Shown here: positions 1-9,124 of the stretch, piece by piece
Layout of the letters: the number at the start of each line of letters is the position of its first letter
Numbering within the stretch: the first letter of the stretch is position 1
Assembly: GCA_024637035.1 (NCBI GenBank)
Contig: JAGXFW010000022.1
Location: 1 to 64,000 of the forward strand
Direction of reading: 5' to 3'
From: Actinomycetes bacterium
GTDB taxonomy: Bacteria; Actinomycetota; Thermoleophilia; RBG-16-64-13
DNA: 64,000 nucleotides
Position numbers and translations under genes: made by a program
Notes under the pieces: generated by a model
Databases searched by the model: none
The model's input: the letters and a program-made list of their open reading frames with translations, nothing else
Told to the model about the DNA's origin: nothing

Positions 1-141
1 AGCGATGGCGCTGATCAACGCGCCGGCGCCGAACCCCATGATCAAACCTAGTGTCCGGTTGGAGAGTCCGCGTTCGGCAAGCAGATACCCGAGCAGCAAC
101 GAGCTTGCCGCAAAACCTCCCCAGAGAAACGCAGAGATCAT
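1..141 (-). CDS. ZIP-family metal transporter, N-terminal fragment
   Basis: The first 47 codons of a minus-strand gene are visible; the rest lies beyond the left edge. The translation starts MISAFLWGGFAAS and holds one hydrophobic helix, then a short charged loop (LAERGLSN) and the start of a second glycine-rich helix (LGLIMGFGAGALISAIA). That layout and the GFGAG(A/V)LISA stretch are typical of bacterial ZIP (ZupT-like) divalent metal transporters, which move Zn/Fe/Mn across the inner membrane. A GGGAAGG stretch precedes the ATG by about 12 bases. It is transcribed away from pckA. Another small membrane protein cannot be excluded from so short a piece. Confidence 0.55.
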   Translation of the reverse strand, partial: MISAFLWGGFAASSLLLGYLLAERGLSNRTLGLIMGFGAGALISAIA

Positions 142-656
142 GGAGAGTCGCCTTCCCTGCCGGCCCCATACGCTACGGAGTCGCCGCCGTCGCTCCTCGG
201 GGGAGATGGAGCTTCCTCGTGTCACATCAGTGCTCACACTATCGCATCGCCAGCCACCGAGTGCCTTCATGATCTGGGCGCCCCGACGTGTTCGAGAACC
301 TTCCAGGACGTGCTTTCTGCGGGCCGGACTTGGGAGTGGACCATCTGGCCGTAGCGTCTTCCGACAGCTGCGCGGATCTCGGGGTGCCCACACCCAGCGG
401 TTGGAACTCGGCCGACACGTCCTCGGTGCCCTCGGCCGTGCAGACGAGAGGGCAGCACGAACCCGAATTCGTAGCCGTGCGCCCCACTCTCGAATCCGGA
501 TACGTGGCGTGCTTGAGAACTCTCGTCGCATTCCCCGCGGGAGTTCGTGCCACTTCGCCCTTCGCGCCGCTGCTTGAAGGTTTCCCGCCGCGAGGTATCA
601 TGGTTTCACCACATGCGGGTTCCGGGACTGGGGCGGACGAACGCGAGGTGGGCTTG
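142..656. other. Intergenic region between ZIP gene and pckA
   Basis: A 515-base gap between divergent genes. Open frames cross it on both strands, but their translations (rich in R, G, S and P with no family motif) look like high-GC noise. An in-frame ATG at 600 with GAGGT upstream could extend PckA by 19 residues. I see no clear promoter, hairpin or RNA gene. The region presumably holds both promoters and a long pckA leader. Confidence 0.4.
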
Positions 657-2270
<1,614 letters not shown>

Positions 2271-2303
2271 AAAGCCCCGTCACTAGGCGGGGCTTTTCTT
2301 TTC
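2271..2303 (+). terminator. Intrinsic terminator of pckA
   Basis: Directly after the pckA stop, AAAGCCCCG pairs with CGGGGCTTT around an 8-base loop, followed by TTCTTTTC. This is a textbook rho-independent terminator. Confidence 0.9.
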
Positions 2304-2445
2304 GCCTCACGCACCACAACCGCATCATGGTCTTCGACGGGGAGCGAACGCGGATACACCTCCGCCGTTTCTGGCCGTGAACGCGCACAAGAGAACGCAA
2401 GCCTTCCCCGTTGGGGTGGAACCGTACCCCCGGCCATCCGTTACG

Positions 2446-2808
2446 TCAGGCCTTCTTTACCTCTTTGAATCTGATCCACCCTTTCTTTGCGACGTATCTC
2501 ATGAAGGCGACGATTCTTCTCACTGCCTCGTCGATATCGTCTCCCGTCGCTTCGCTCTGGATACGGGCGATATCCAAGATGCTTCGCGTCCCGTCCATAC
2601 TGAGCCACGTTGATGAGGAAAGCTCGTCCAGCTCGATATCCGAAACGGGCTCCCTGTTGACGAGCTTGCCCATCAGCCTCTTCACGGGATTGATCTCAAA
2701 GTCCAGAATGACTCTCGCTTCATCGGTTATTCTGAATCTCTGGTGGCGTATTTCCGGGACGTACAAGACGAAGTTGTACTTGTCCTTGCCGTGGTCTTGT
2801 TCGGTCAT
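2446..2808 (-). CDS. PqqD-like (RRE-fold) small protein
   Basis: 120 aa. The middle and C-terminal parts match the PqqD family pattern: a short strand region (RFRITDEARVILDF), then LSSSTWLSMDGTRSILDIARI, where a large hydrophobic/W position followed by D-G-x-x-(S/T)-I-x-x-I-A is the family signature, then a helix and the end segment FMRYVAKKGWIRF. PqqD-like domains bind leader peptides in RiPP pathways (RiPP recognition element), but many stand-alone members have unknown roles. It is the last gene of a pepD-OPT operon: its ATG overlaps the OPT stop by 4 bases (ATGA), which implies translational coupling. No RiPP precursor or maturase is adjacent. A role with the transporter is inference. Confidence 0.7.
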   Translation of the reverse strand: MTEQDHGKDKYNFVLYVPEIRHQRFRITDEARVILDFEINPVKRLMGKLVNREPVSDIELDELSSSTWLSMDGTRSILDIARIQSEATGDDIDEAVRRIVAFMRYVAKKGWIRFKEVKKA

Positions 2809-4742
2809 TTGGACTGAGCCTTGCGTGTGGAGTATACGTACAGGAACACTGCCAGCAACACGAACATGAAGAATGCCAACAGATTGCTTCCTGCAATCGT
2901 CGGGAACCAGTTGAGCCCAAAGGCGATATCCGCTTCAAGAGCAGCGAATATCCCCACGACGATGCCCATGAGCGCCCCTCCGGCTACGAGCCCCGAGGCA
3001 AGCAGTATGCCTTTGTCGACAGCCTCTTCATTACTTGTGCCCTTCGCTCGTCTCTCAACAAAATATCTGACGATGCCGCCGGCGAGCACTCCAGCGGTCA
3101 GGTTCATGGGAAGGTAGATTCCGAGTGCGACTGCGAGGATCGGGATGTCGACAAGGAGGCAGAAAAAAGCCAGCGCTACGCCCACAAGCACAAGCGTCCA
3201 CGGAAGCTGAGCCTCCATGATTCCTTGCACGATCATCTTCATGAGGGTTGCCTGAGGAGCGGGAACGGCTACGTCTCCGATCCCGTACGCCGAATTGAGC
3301 AGCATCAATGTCCCTGCCGCGGCGACGGATGCCACCGATAGGGCGACGAACATGCCGATCTGAACATTTCTGGGATTGCCACCTATGATGAAGGTCGTCT
3401 TGAGGCTTTGCGCCGTACCGCCCGCTACGGCAATGGCCACACAGATGACTCCGCCGACCATGAGCGCGGTTGTCATGCCGTCATCGCCGGTCTTCCCCAT
3501 GAGTTTGAGAACGGTGGTGACGATGAGGAGCGACGCGATGGTCATACCTGACACCGGGTTGTTGGATGCGCCGATCAAGCCGACCATCCTGCCAGACACA
3601 ACCGCGAAGAAGAAGCTGAATACCACGGCCATGAGACCGCCGACGGGGCCGCCACCGATGACGGGAACGAACCACGTCAAGAGGAAGCCCAGTACCGCCG
3701 CCCCGATAACCCATGTGAGAGGCGCTTCATGGTTCATCCTCGTCACCGTGCCGGTTTCGCCTGTGCCCATCCCCCCAGCGGCCTGCCTGAAGCTGCTGAC
3801 GATGGTGCGAAAAGACCTCACGATCGAAATGAAACCCCCGGCCGCGACGGCACCGGCCCCGACGTATCGGATGTAGTTTGACCAGACGTCGAATGCATCC
3901 ATCTCCGAGATCGGAACGGTAGAAGGGAAGACAGGATCTGCCATTCCCGCCCCAAAGAACTTCAGCAACGGGATCAGTCCGAGCCACGCGACGACAGAGC
4001 CGCCGAACATCAGTAGGGAGGTCTTGGTGCCCACGATGAACCCGACGCCCATGAGAGAGGCGACGGCATCCACGCCGATGATGGTTCCCTGATAGGGCTT
4101 TATCGTGTAGGAAGCATTCTCGCTCCAGAAGGCAAATCCACCGGAGAGCATCTTGAAAGCGCCCCCTACGCCCATGCCGATGAGCACCGTCCTGAACCCC
4201 CCTCCCCCTTCGGTCCCCGTGACAAGAACCTCCGCGGCGGCCATCGACTCGGGAAAGATGAGACTGCCGTGCTCCTCGACGATGAGGTATCTCCTCACCG
4301 GGGTTATGAAGAACACGCCCATCAGGCCGCCGATGATCGTGACGATGACGACCGTCGTGATACTCAGGCCAAAACCGAGGAGTAGTAGCGCGGGGAGAAC
4401 GAAGATGATGCCGCCGGCGAGAGACTCGCCCATCGCGGCCAGCGATGCCACCACGTTCGCTTCGAGGATGTTGTTCCTTCTGAACACTCCTCTTAGAAGA
4501 CCGATGGCGAGGATCGCACCGGGAATCCCCGCGGAGACCGTCATGCCTACCTTGAGGCCGAGGTACGTGTTCGCCGCGGCGAATACGAAGGCGAAGGCGA
4601 CGCCCATGATGATGGAATACCCGGTGATCTCGGGCATCGCCTCGGTGGTCGGGACATAGGGCACGTAGTCGCTTCCCGCACAACCGCCATACGCGTTCTC
4701 AGATAGCCCGGATTCCTTCTGGACTGGAGCTTTCTTGCTCAC
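2805..4742 (-). CDS. OPT-family oligopeptide transporter
   Basis: 645-aa integral membrane protein with about 14-16 hydrophobic segments. The N-terminus (PYVPTTEAMPEITGYSIIMG) followed by NTYLGLKVGMTVSAGIPGA is the hallmark of the OPT/YSL superfamily, which carries small peptides or metal chelates into the cell. The segment NNILEANVVASLAAMGESLAGG and the later NNPVSGMT are also family motifs. The GTG start has GGGGAGG at 6 bases and lies 15 bases after the pepD stop, so peptide uptake is paired with dipeptide cleavage. The downstream PqqD-like gene overlaps it by 4 bases. The exact substrate cannot be read from sequence. Confidence 0.9.
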   Translation of the reverse strand: MSKKAPVQKESGLSENAYGGCAGSDYVPYVPTTEAMPEITGYSIIMGVAFAFVFAAANTYLGLKVGMTVSAGIPGAILAIGLLRGVFRRNNILEANVVASLAAMGESLAGGIIFVLPALLLLGFGLSITTVVIVTIIGGLMGVFFITPVRRYLIVEEHGSLIFPESMAAAEVLVTGTEGGGGFRTVLIGMGVGGAFKMLSGGFAFWSENASYTIKPYQGTIIGVDAVASLMGVGFIVGTKTSLLMFGGSVVAWLGLIPLLKFFGAGMADPVFPSTVPISEMDAFDVWSNYIRYVGAGAVAAGGFISIVRSFRTIVSSFRQAAGGMGTGETGTVTRMNHEAPLTWVIGAAVLGFLLTWFVPVIGGGPVGGLMAVVFSFFFAVVSGRMVGLIGASNNPVSGMTIASLLIVTTVLKLMGKTGDDGMTTALMVGGVICVAIAVAGGTAQSLKTTFIIGGNPRNVQIGMFVALSVASVAAAGTLMLLNSAYGIGDVAVPAPQATLMKMIVQGIMEAQLPWTLVLVGVALAFFCLLVDIPILAVALGIYLPMNLTAGVLAGGIVRYFVERRAKGTSNEEAVDKGILLASGLVAGGALMGIVVGIFAALEADIAFGLNWFPTIAGSNLLAFFMFVLLAVFLYVYSTRKAQSK

Positions 4743-4757
4743 CTTCGCCTCCCCGCC

Positions 4758-6197
4758 CTACTTCGACTTCGCGAGCACCGCTGTGAGGAACGCCCACGTG
4801 TTGGCCACCGAACTGATGCTGAGATGCTCATCGGGGGTGTGCACGTCGTAGACGTTCGGTCCAAAGCTGATCATGTCCGTTTGCGGTAGCTTTTCCCTGA
4901 GCAGTCCGCACTCCAGCCCAGCGTGAATAGCCCGGACGTGAGCGTCGTGGCCGGTCACCTCCTTGTAGACGCTCACGCATAGGTCACGGATCTTCGAATC
5001 TGCCTCGTACTGCCACGCGGGATACTCGCCGGTCCTGGCGCTCGTGGCGCCGACCAGCCCCGCCAAAGCCTCCAATGCGCGGGCGATGCCTTCTCTGATC
5101 GAGTCGACGGAACTCCTCACCGAGACCGTCAGCTTGATGGATTCACCCGACTGCTCGAGGACGCCGAGGTTGAGGCTGCTTTCCACCAGGTCTTCCAGGT
5201 CCATGCTCATCGACTGGACGCCATTGGGGGCGATCAGCAGGAAATCTATGATCTTGTCCGTTGAGGCGCGGTCAAGCTGTCGGGCGACCTTATCGGCGGA
5301 CGTAGCGGCCACGGCAACATCCGGATCAACGGCGGCGAATTCCGCCTTCAGGTCCTTGGAGAGATTACCGACTAGGGACCTGATCTTCTTGAGCACGGGC
5401 GCGGTGGCGGTGACGGTCGCCCTCGCCTCTCGCGCGATGGCATTGGACTTCGAGCCTCCCGATATCGCGGCAATACCGAACGCCCCCGCTTCTCGGGCCG
5501 CATCCAGCACCCTCCCTAGAAGCTTGATCGCATTCGCCCTCTGTTGAACGATCTCCAAGCCGGAATGACCGCCCTTCAGGCCCGAGACCTCTATGAGGAG
5601 CGCGCCGCCCGTGGCCTTCTTCCACGTGGTGTCGAACTCGCACGCGAGGTTCAGCCCGCCCGCGCAACTCACAAAGAGAACGCCTTCTTCCTCCGCGTCG
5701 ATATTCAGCAGTGTCTTTCCCGTGAGATGGTCTGCGTCGAGCGCGAAAGCTCCATTCATGCCGGTCTCTTCGCTCGTCGTCACGAGAAGCTCAATGGGTG
5801 GGTGTGGGATGTCCGTGGAGTCCAATATGGCCAGACCGTAGGCCACGGCGATGCCGTTGTCCGCACCGAGCGTGGTGTCGTCCGCCCGTAGGACATCTCC
5901 GTCGATCACAAGAGACAGTGGGTCCACGGAGAAGTCGTGGCTGCTCGCCTTGGATGCCTCGCAGACCATGTCCATGTGGCCCTGGATGATCACAGCGGGC
6001 GATTTCTCGTATCCTGCGGTGCCGGGTTTCCTGATGATGACGTTCAGTGCTTTGTCCTGAACGACTTCGAACTTCTTCTCCTTGGCAAAACCGACCAAGT
6101 AGTCGCTCACCTGCTTCTCGTTTCCCGAGCATCGTGGGATCTTGGTCAGTTCTTCGAAGAAGCGGAATACCGGTTTCGGGTCCAGGTCTTCCAACAT
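4758..6197 (-). CDS. pepD: Aminoacyl-histidine dipeptidase (M20 peptidase)
   Basis: 479 aa, the usual length for PepD, a cytosolic zinc metallopeptidase that splits beta-Ala-His and many other dipeptides. M20 metal-site motifs are present: GHMDMV (His/Asp ligands, about residue 76), DDTTLGADNG (bridging Asp), the catalytic pair in TSEETGMNGA, and the C-terminal ligand area VRAIHAGLECG. The N-terminal RCSGNEKQVSDYL segment is also PepD-like. First gene of an operon with the OPT transporter. Its ATG is preceded by GAGAGGGGACGG. A 343-base upstream stretch with a terminator and an RBS-proximal hairpin suggests regulation in the leader. Confidence 0.93.
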   Translation of the reverse strand: MLEDLDPKPVFRFFEELTKIPRCSGNEKQVSDYLVGFAKEKKFEVVQDKALNVIIRKPGTAGYEKSPAVIIQGHMDMVCEASKASSHDFSVDPLSLVIDGDVLRADDTTLGADNGIAVAYGLAILDSTDIPHPPIELLVTTSEETGMNGAFALDADHLTGKTLLNIDAEEEGVLFVSCAGGLNLACEFDTTWKKATGGALLIEVSGLKGGHSGLEIVQQRANAIKLLGRVLDAAREAGAFGIAAISGGSKSNAIAREARATVTATAPVLKKIRSLVGNLSKDLKAEFAAVDPDVAVAATSADKVARQLDRASTDKIIDFLLIAPNGVQSMSMDLEDLVESSLNLGVLEQSGESIKLTVSVRSSVDSIREGIARALEALAGLVGATSARTGEYPAWQYEADSKIRDLCVSVYKEVTGHDAHVRAIHAGLECGLLREKLPQTDMISFGPNVYDVHTPDEHLSISSVANTWAFLTAVLAKSK

Positions 6198-6540
6198 TCG
6201 AACCGTCCCCTCTCAGGCAGGTGGAACCTGCCGGCGCGCCCGTGATTCACCCTCGGTCCTCGAAAACGAAAGACCCGCCTCCCTGCGTTTCTGCAGGCTG
6301 CGGGTCTTGTGTTCTATGGCAGGCGATTGCCGATTCAGTTGCAGGCTACGCGCACCACCGAATCGTAGTTCGGCTGAGCATTCGGGGCGGGTTCCCATTT
6401 GCAGCCAAACCTCGTTTCGCAAGAAGGCTCGACTCGTTCTGCCTGTGGTGTTGCTGCCTAACAACTCATCCTACCACTCAGAGGCGGTCACCTGCTCGCG
6501 ATAGAGGCCGCCGCGCTTGACTCGAATGGAGGTGCAACCC
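6198..6540 (-). promoter_or_regulatory. Long structured leader of the pepD operon
   Basis: Nearly 350 bases without a convincing gene lie upstream of pepD. Read on the minus strand they hold several possible stems, a full intrinsic terminator (6261-6308) and, close to the Shine-Dalgarno, a perfect 7-bp hairpin (GGCAGGT TCC ACCTGCC, 6216-6232). A terminator inside the presumed leader points to attenuation or a riboswitch-like element. It does not match the conserved cores of T-box, glycine, TPP, SAM or cobalamin elements that I checked by eye. An 83-codon minus-strand open frame (6213-6464) has no Shine-Dalgarno and no family resemblance. Confidence 0.5.
6261..6308 (-). terminator. Terminator hairpin inside the pepD leader (putative attenuator)
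   Basis: On the minus strand AAGACCCGC pairs with GCGGGTCTT (9 bp) enclosing a second stem CCTGC/GCAGG, followed by TTCGTTTTC. It sits about 63 bases upstream of the pepD ATG, so it would end transcripts before pepD unless prevented. Confidence 0.75.
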
Positions 6541-6648
6541 ATGGACCGAGCTGGGATCTGGCTGCTTCTGACCTCGATCGGCCTTTCCATCGTCGGGGCG
6601 GTTCACAACCTTGGCCGATGGTGGAGGTCGACATCCGACCCGGAGTAG
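6541..6648 (+). CDS. Putative 35-aa single-pass membrane peptide
   Basis: Short frame with a strong ribosome-binding site (GGAGGTG, 7 bases before ATG). It encodes one hydrophobic helix (IWLLLTSIGLSIVGAV) after MDRAG and ends in a basic tail RWWRSTSDPE. No homologue recognised. It begins just outside the divergent pepD leader and precedes the zinc-ribbon protein gene by 138 bases. Support comes only from the ribosome-binding site and helix-like composition. Confidence 0.45.
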   Translation: MDRAGIWLLLTSIGLSIVGAVHNLGRWWRSTSDPE

Positions 6649-6786
6649 CGTCACCTCCCCTTGCTCAAACCCAGTAAGACCCGCCTGCCACCGGCACAGG
6701 GTATGGACTAGTGCGGGTATCTATTCTAGGCTTGCAGGTGGCTACTTGGTGAGGGCACCGCGGAGAAGCGGCACGAGGAGGGGATC

Positions 6787-8346
6787 ATGCTTTGCACGAA
6801 GTGCGGTCAGCCTGTGACCGAGGACGCGGCATTCTGTGGGAACTGTGGCACTTTGGTTCCGGAGCCCACTTCTCAGGGCTTCGCACAGGCGCCCCCGCCG
6901 CCTCCGCCTCAGCCCGCTCCTCAGGGCTTCACGCAGGCGCCCCCGCCCCCGCCGCCGCCCCCCATGATGACGGGGGGACCCGGCACGGGTTGGCAGCCTC
7001 CACAGTCGCCTCCTCCACCCCCGCCGGCGCCGCCGCAGCCCCAGCCGCCGGCCAAGCGGGGCCGCGGCCTCATGATCGCCGGGTTGGTGATAGGCGTGGT
7101 CATCCTTCTGGCGCTAGTGGGGGTTGGACTCTATTTCGGCCTGCGTGGCGGCGACACCGACAAGCCAGGCGGCGACACGGCTTCCTCATCCACGGTCAGC
7201 CCCACCTCGACCGCCTCCGCCACCACTGAACCCGCCGCCGTGCAGCAAGAGGGCGAGATCCTCCTGGAGGCGGCCGGCGAGGCCGGCCCGGAATCGTTCA
7301 CCGGCGAGACCTTCGTGCCGGAGGGTCCTCCGGTGTCGATGAACCTGCCTACCACCACACTCGCACCGACGACCACGGTGTCTGGCGGAGTCACCACCAC
7401 CGCCCCGGGGACGGTGCAGGTGGCCGCGGTCTCTGGAGGCAAGCCGGCTCTCTACGGCGGGTCGAAGGACAAAGCACTGGCCGACAAGGAGGGCCAGCTC
7501 CAGTTCTTCGAGCAGAATCCCGACAAAGCAGCGGCCTTCTGTGCCGCGCTGAACAGCGATCCCACCTTCAAGTGGAGCGGAGGCACACAGATACAGCCCT
7601 CTCAGCTCCGCGACTACTTCGCCGAACTCACCCCCCTCATGCTTACCCGCGATACCAGGGTCACCAACAACGGGTACCGCGACGGCAGGCCTACCCCGCG
7701 CCAATCGGTGCTGCAGAAGGGGCAGATGGTACTGGTGGACCAATACGGAGTGCCCCGGGTGCGCTGTGAGTGCGGCAACCCGTTGACGCCGCCTCAACCC
7801 GTCAAGAAGTCTCCCAAGTACACCGGCCGCCAATGGCCCGACTTCGATCCGACCACGATCGTCGTGATCCAGCCGACCACGGTGATCATCAACATCTTCG
7901 TCGTGGTTGACGTCTACACGGGCGACTCCTTCGACCGCCCGGCCGGCACCACCGGAGCCCAGGACGTCGCGCAGGAGCCGCAAGAGCTCTTCGATAACGG
8001 CAACATCATGGCGGTGTTCCCCGGCGCCACCGCCCCCACGTTCATACTGGACGTCACGACAAAGATCACATCGCTTCAGAACTACCACTACATCATCGGG
8101 GGATTGCCGGGAGCGGGTACCATCGGCCTGCAGGGGGACGACGGCACGATGTACGGACCGTTTCAGGCCACCGGCAGTGATGGTCAGGGCGGCGTTGCCA
8201 ACGCGTACTGGACCGTCGAGCCCGATGATCTGGTTCTCCCCGCGGGGAGCTACACCGTCATCGACTCCGACCCGGGCACCTTCTCGCAGAACGCGGACAG
8301 CGGCGGGGTGGGCATGGCGTCTGTGTGGGGGATACCTCTAGAGTAG
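6787..8346 (+). CDS. Zinc-ribbon, proline-rich, single-TM protein with DUF6777-like domain
   Basis: 519 aa. Residues 1-24 form a zinc ribbon (CTKCGQ...FCGNCG, two CxxC pairs). Residues about 30-95 are very rich in Pro/Gln/Ala with runs of prolines. A single transmembrane helix follows (LMIAGLVIGVVILLALVGVG, about 97-117), then a Ser/Thr-rich linker. The remainder is a large domain with the segments LYGGSKDKALADKEGQLQFF, DTRVTNNGYRDGRPTPRQSV and VRCECGNPL that I recognise as DUF6777-like from actinobacterial zinc-ribbon proteins. Topology: cytoplasmic ribbon, outer C-domain. The ATG follows GAGGAGGGGATC. Function unknown. Confidence 0.8.
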   Translation: MLCTKCGQPVTEDAAFCGNCGTLVPEPTSQGFAQAPPPPPPQPAPQGFTQAPPPPPPPPMMTGGPGTGWQPPQSPPPPPPAPPQPQPPAKRGRGLMIAGLVIGVVILLALVGVGLYFGLRGGDTDKPGGDTASSSTVSPTSTASATTEPAAVQQEGEILLEAAGEAGPESFTGETFVPEGPPVSMNLPTTTLAPTTTVSGGVTTTAPGTVQVAAVSGGKPALYGGSKDKALADKEGQLQFFEQNPDKAAAFCAALNSDPTFKWSGGTQIQPSQLRDYFAELTPLMLTRDTRVTNNGYRDGRPTPRQSVLQKGQMVLVDQYGVPRVRCECGNPLTPPQPVKKSPKYTGRQWPDFDPTTIVVIQPTTVIINIFVVVDVYTGDSFDRPAGTTGAQDVAQEPQELFDNGNIMAVFPGATAPTFILDVTTKITSLQNYHYIIGGLPGAGTIGLQGDDGTMYGPFQATGSDGQGGVANAYWTVEPDDLVLPAGSYTVIDSDPGTFSQNADSGGVGMASVWGIPLE

Positions 8347-8393
8347 CGCGTGCATAGAGCGGCGAAGCATGGCCTACGACTCGGCTCCTGCCG

Positions 8394-9017
8394 GTGGCCA
8401 TGAATTCGATTGCCGAGTGGGCCAAGTCCTTCGTCGAAAACTACGGTCTGTTGGCCGTCTTCGTCACCATGGTGCTGGAGGGTGCTCTTGTTCCCATCCC
8501 CAGTGAGGTTGTCGTCCCACTGGGGGGTGTGCTTGCCGCCCAACACCACGTTGCACTGTGGGAGGTTGTCGCCGTGGCGTCCTTCGCCAACCTGGTGGGT
8601 TCCGTGATCATCTACCTGGTCGGGCGCTACGGGGGTCGCGAGCTCATCCTACGCTACGGGCGCCACGTTCGGCTTTCTGTGCACCATCTGGAATCCACCG
8701 AGCGTTGGTTCCGGCGCCGGGGTCAGTGGACCGTCTTCTTCACACGCATGCTGCCGGGTGTACGCTCGTTCGTTTCGCTTCCCGCCGGCATCGCACGCAT
8801 GCCGCTGCTCCGTTTCGCCCTTCTTACGACCCTCGGTTCGATTCCCTGGAATCTGGCCTTGGCCTACCTCGGCTACCTCTTCGGCTCGAACTGGGAGCAA
8901 CTCCAGGGCTACTTCCGTCAGTACGACCTGCTCCTCCTGGTGCTGGGTGCCTGTGCTGTGGTGGCCGCGATCGCGTGGGGGCGGTGGCATCGGCGCCGCA
9001 CGAACCCAGCCGAGTAG
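8394..9017 (+). CDS. DedA-family membrane protein
   Basis: 207 aa with about five hydrophobic segments. It carries the DedA/SNARE-associated (VTT) pattern: GLLAVFVTMVLEGALVPIPSEVVVPLGG near the N-terminus (first conserved E...P), the central loop with RHVRLS...WFRRRGQWTVFFTRMLPGVRSFVSLPAG, and a basic tail WHRRR. The family includes undecaprenyl-phosphate and phosphatidylethanolamine flippases. The start is GTG at 8394 or ATG at 8400; neither has a good Shine-Dalgarno. The nearest upstream gene ends 47 bases before. Confidence 0.92.
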   Translation: MAMNSIAEWAKSFVENYGLLAVFVTMVLEGALVPIPSEVVVPLGGVLAAQHHVALWEVVAVASFANLVGSVIIYLVGRYGGRELILRYGRHVRLSVHHLESTERWFRRRGQWTVFFTRMLPGVRSFVSLPAGIARMPLLRFALLTTLGSIPWNLALAYLGYLFGSNWEQLQGYFRQYDLLLLVLGACAVVAAIAWGRWHRRRTNPAE

Positions 9018-9057
9018 TGAAGCTCGTGGGCAGCCGGACGTCTCTAGAGCCTATTTG

Positions 9058-9114
9058 TCGGGCATAGTTGCCCGAAGGTAGGGAGACGACGCCGGTCTGT
9101 ACTTGAACCGGCGT
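9058..9114. terminator. Two hairpins in a convergent gap
   Basis: Between the ends of the DedA gene and the minus-strand gene at 9125, TCGGGCA/TGCCCGA (9058-9075, 4-base loop) and ACGCCGGT/ACCGGCGT (9089-9114) form perfect stems. There is no T-run, but the position between converging genes fits a termination role. Confidence 0.4.
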
Positions 9115-9124
9115 GGGACCGTCC

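Noticed and set aside
288-656. Longer PckA start reading through the upstream region
   Set aside because: The first 123 residues are low-complexity and unlike the family; a better start with Shine-Dalgarno exists at 657.
6198-6540. Glycine riboswitch- or T-box-like short matches (CTCTCAGGCA, GAGGGTGAATCACGG)
   Set aside because: The plus-strand CTCTCAGG match would require an aptamer inside the pepD coding region, and the T-box-like stretch lacks the UGGNACCGCG core. Neither fits.
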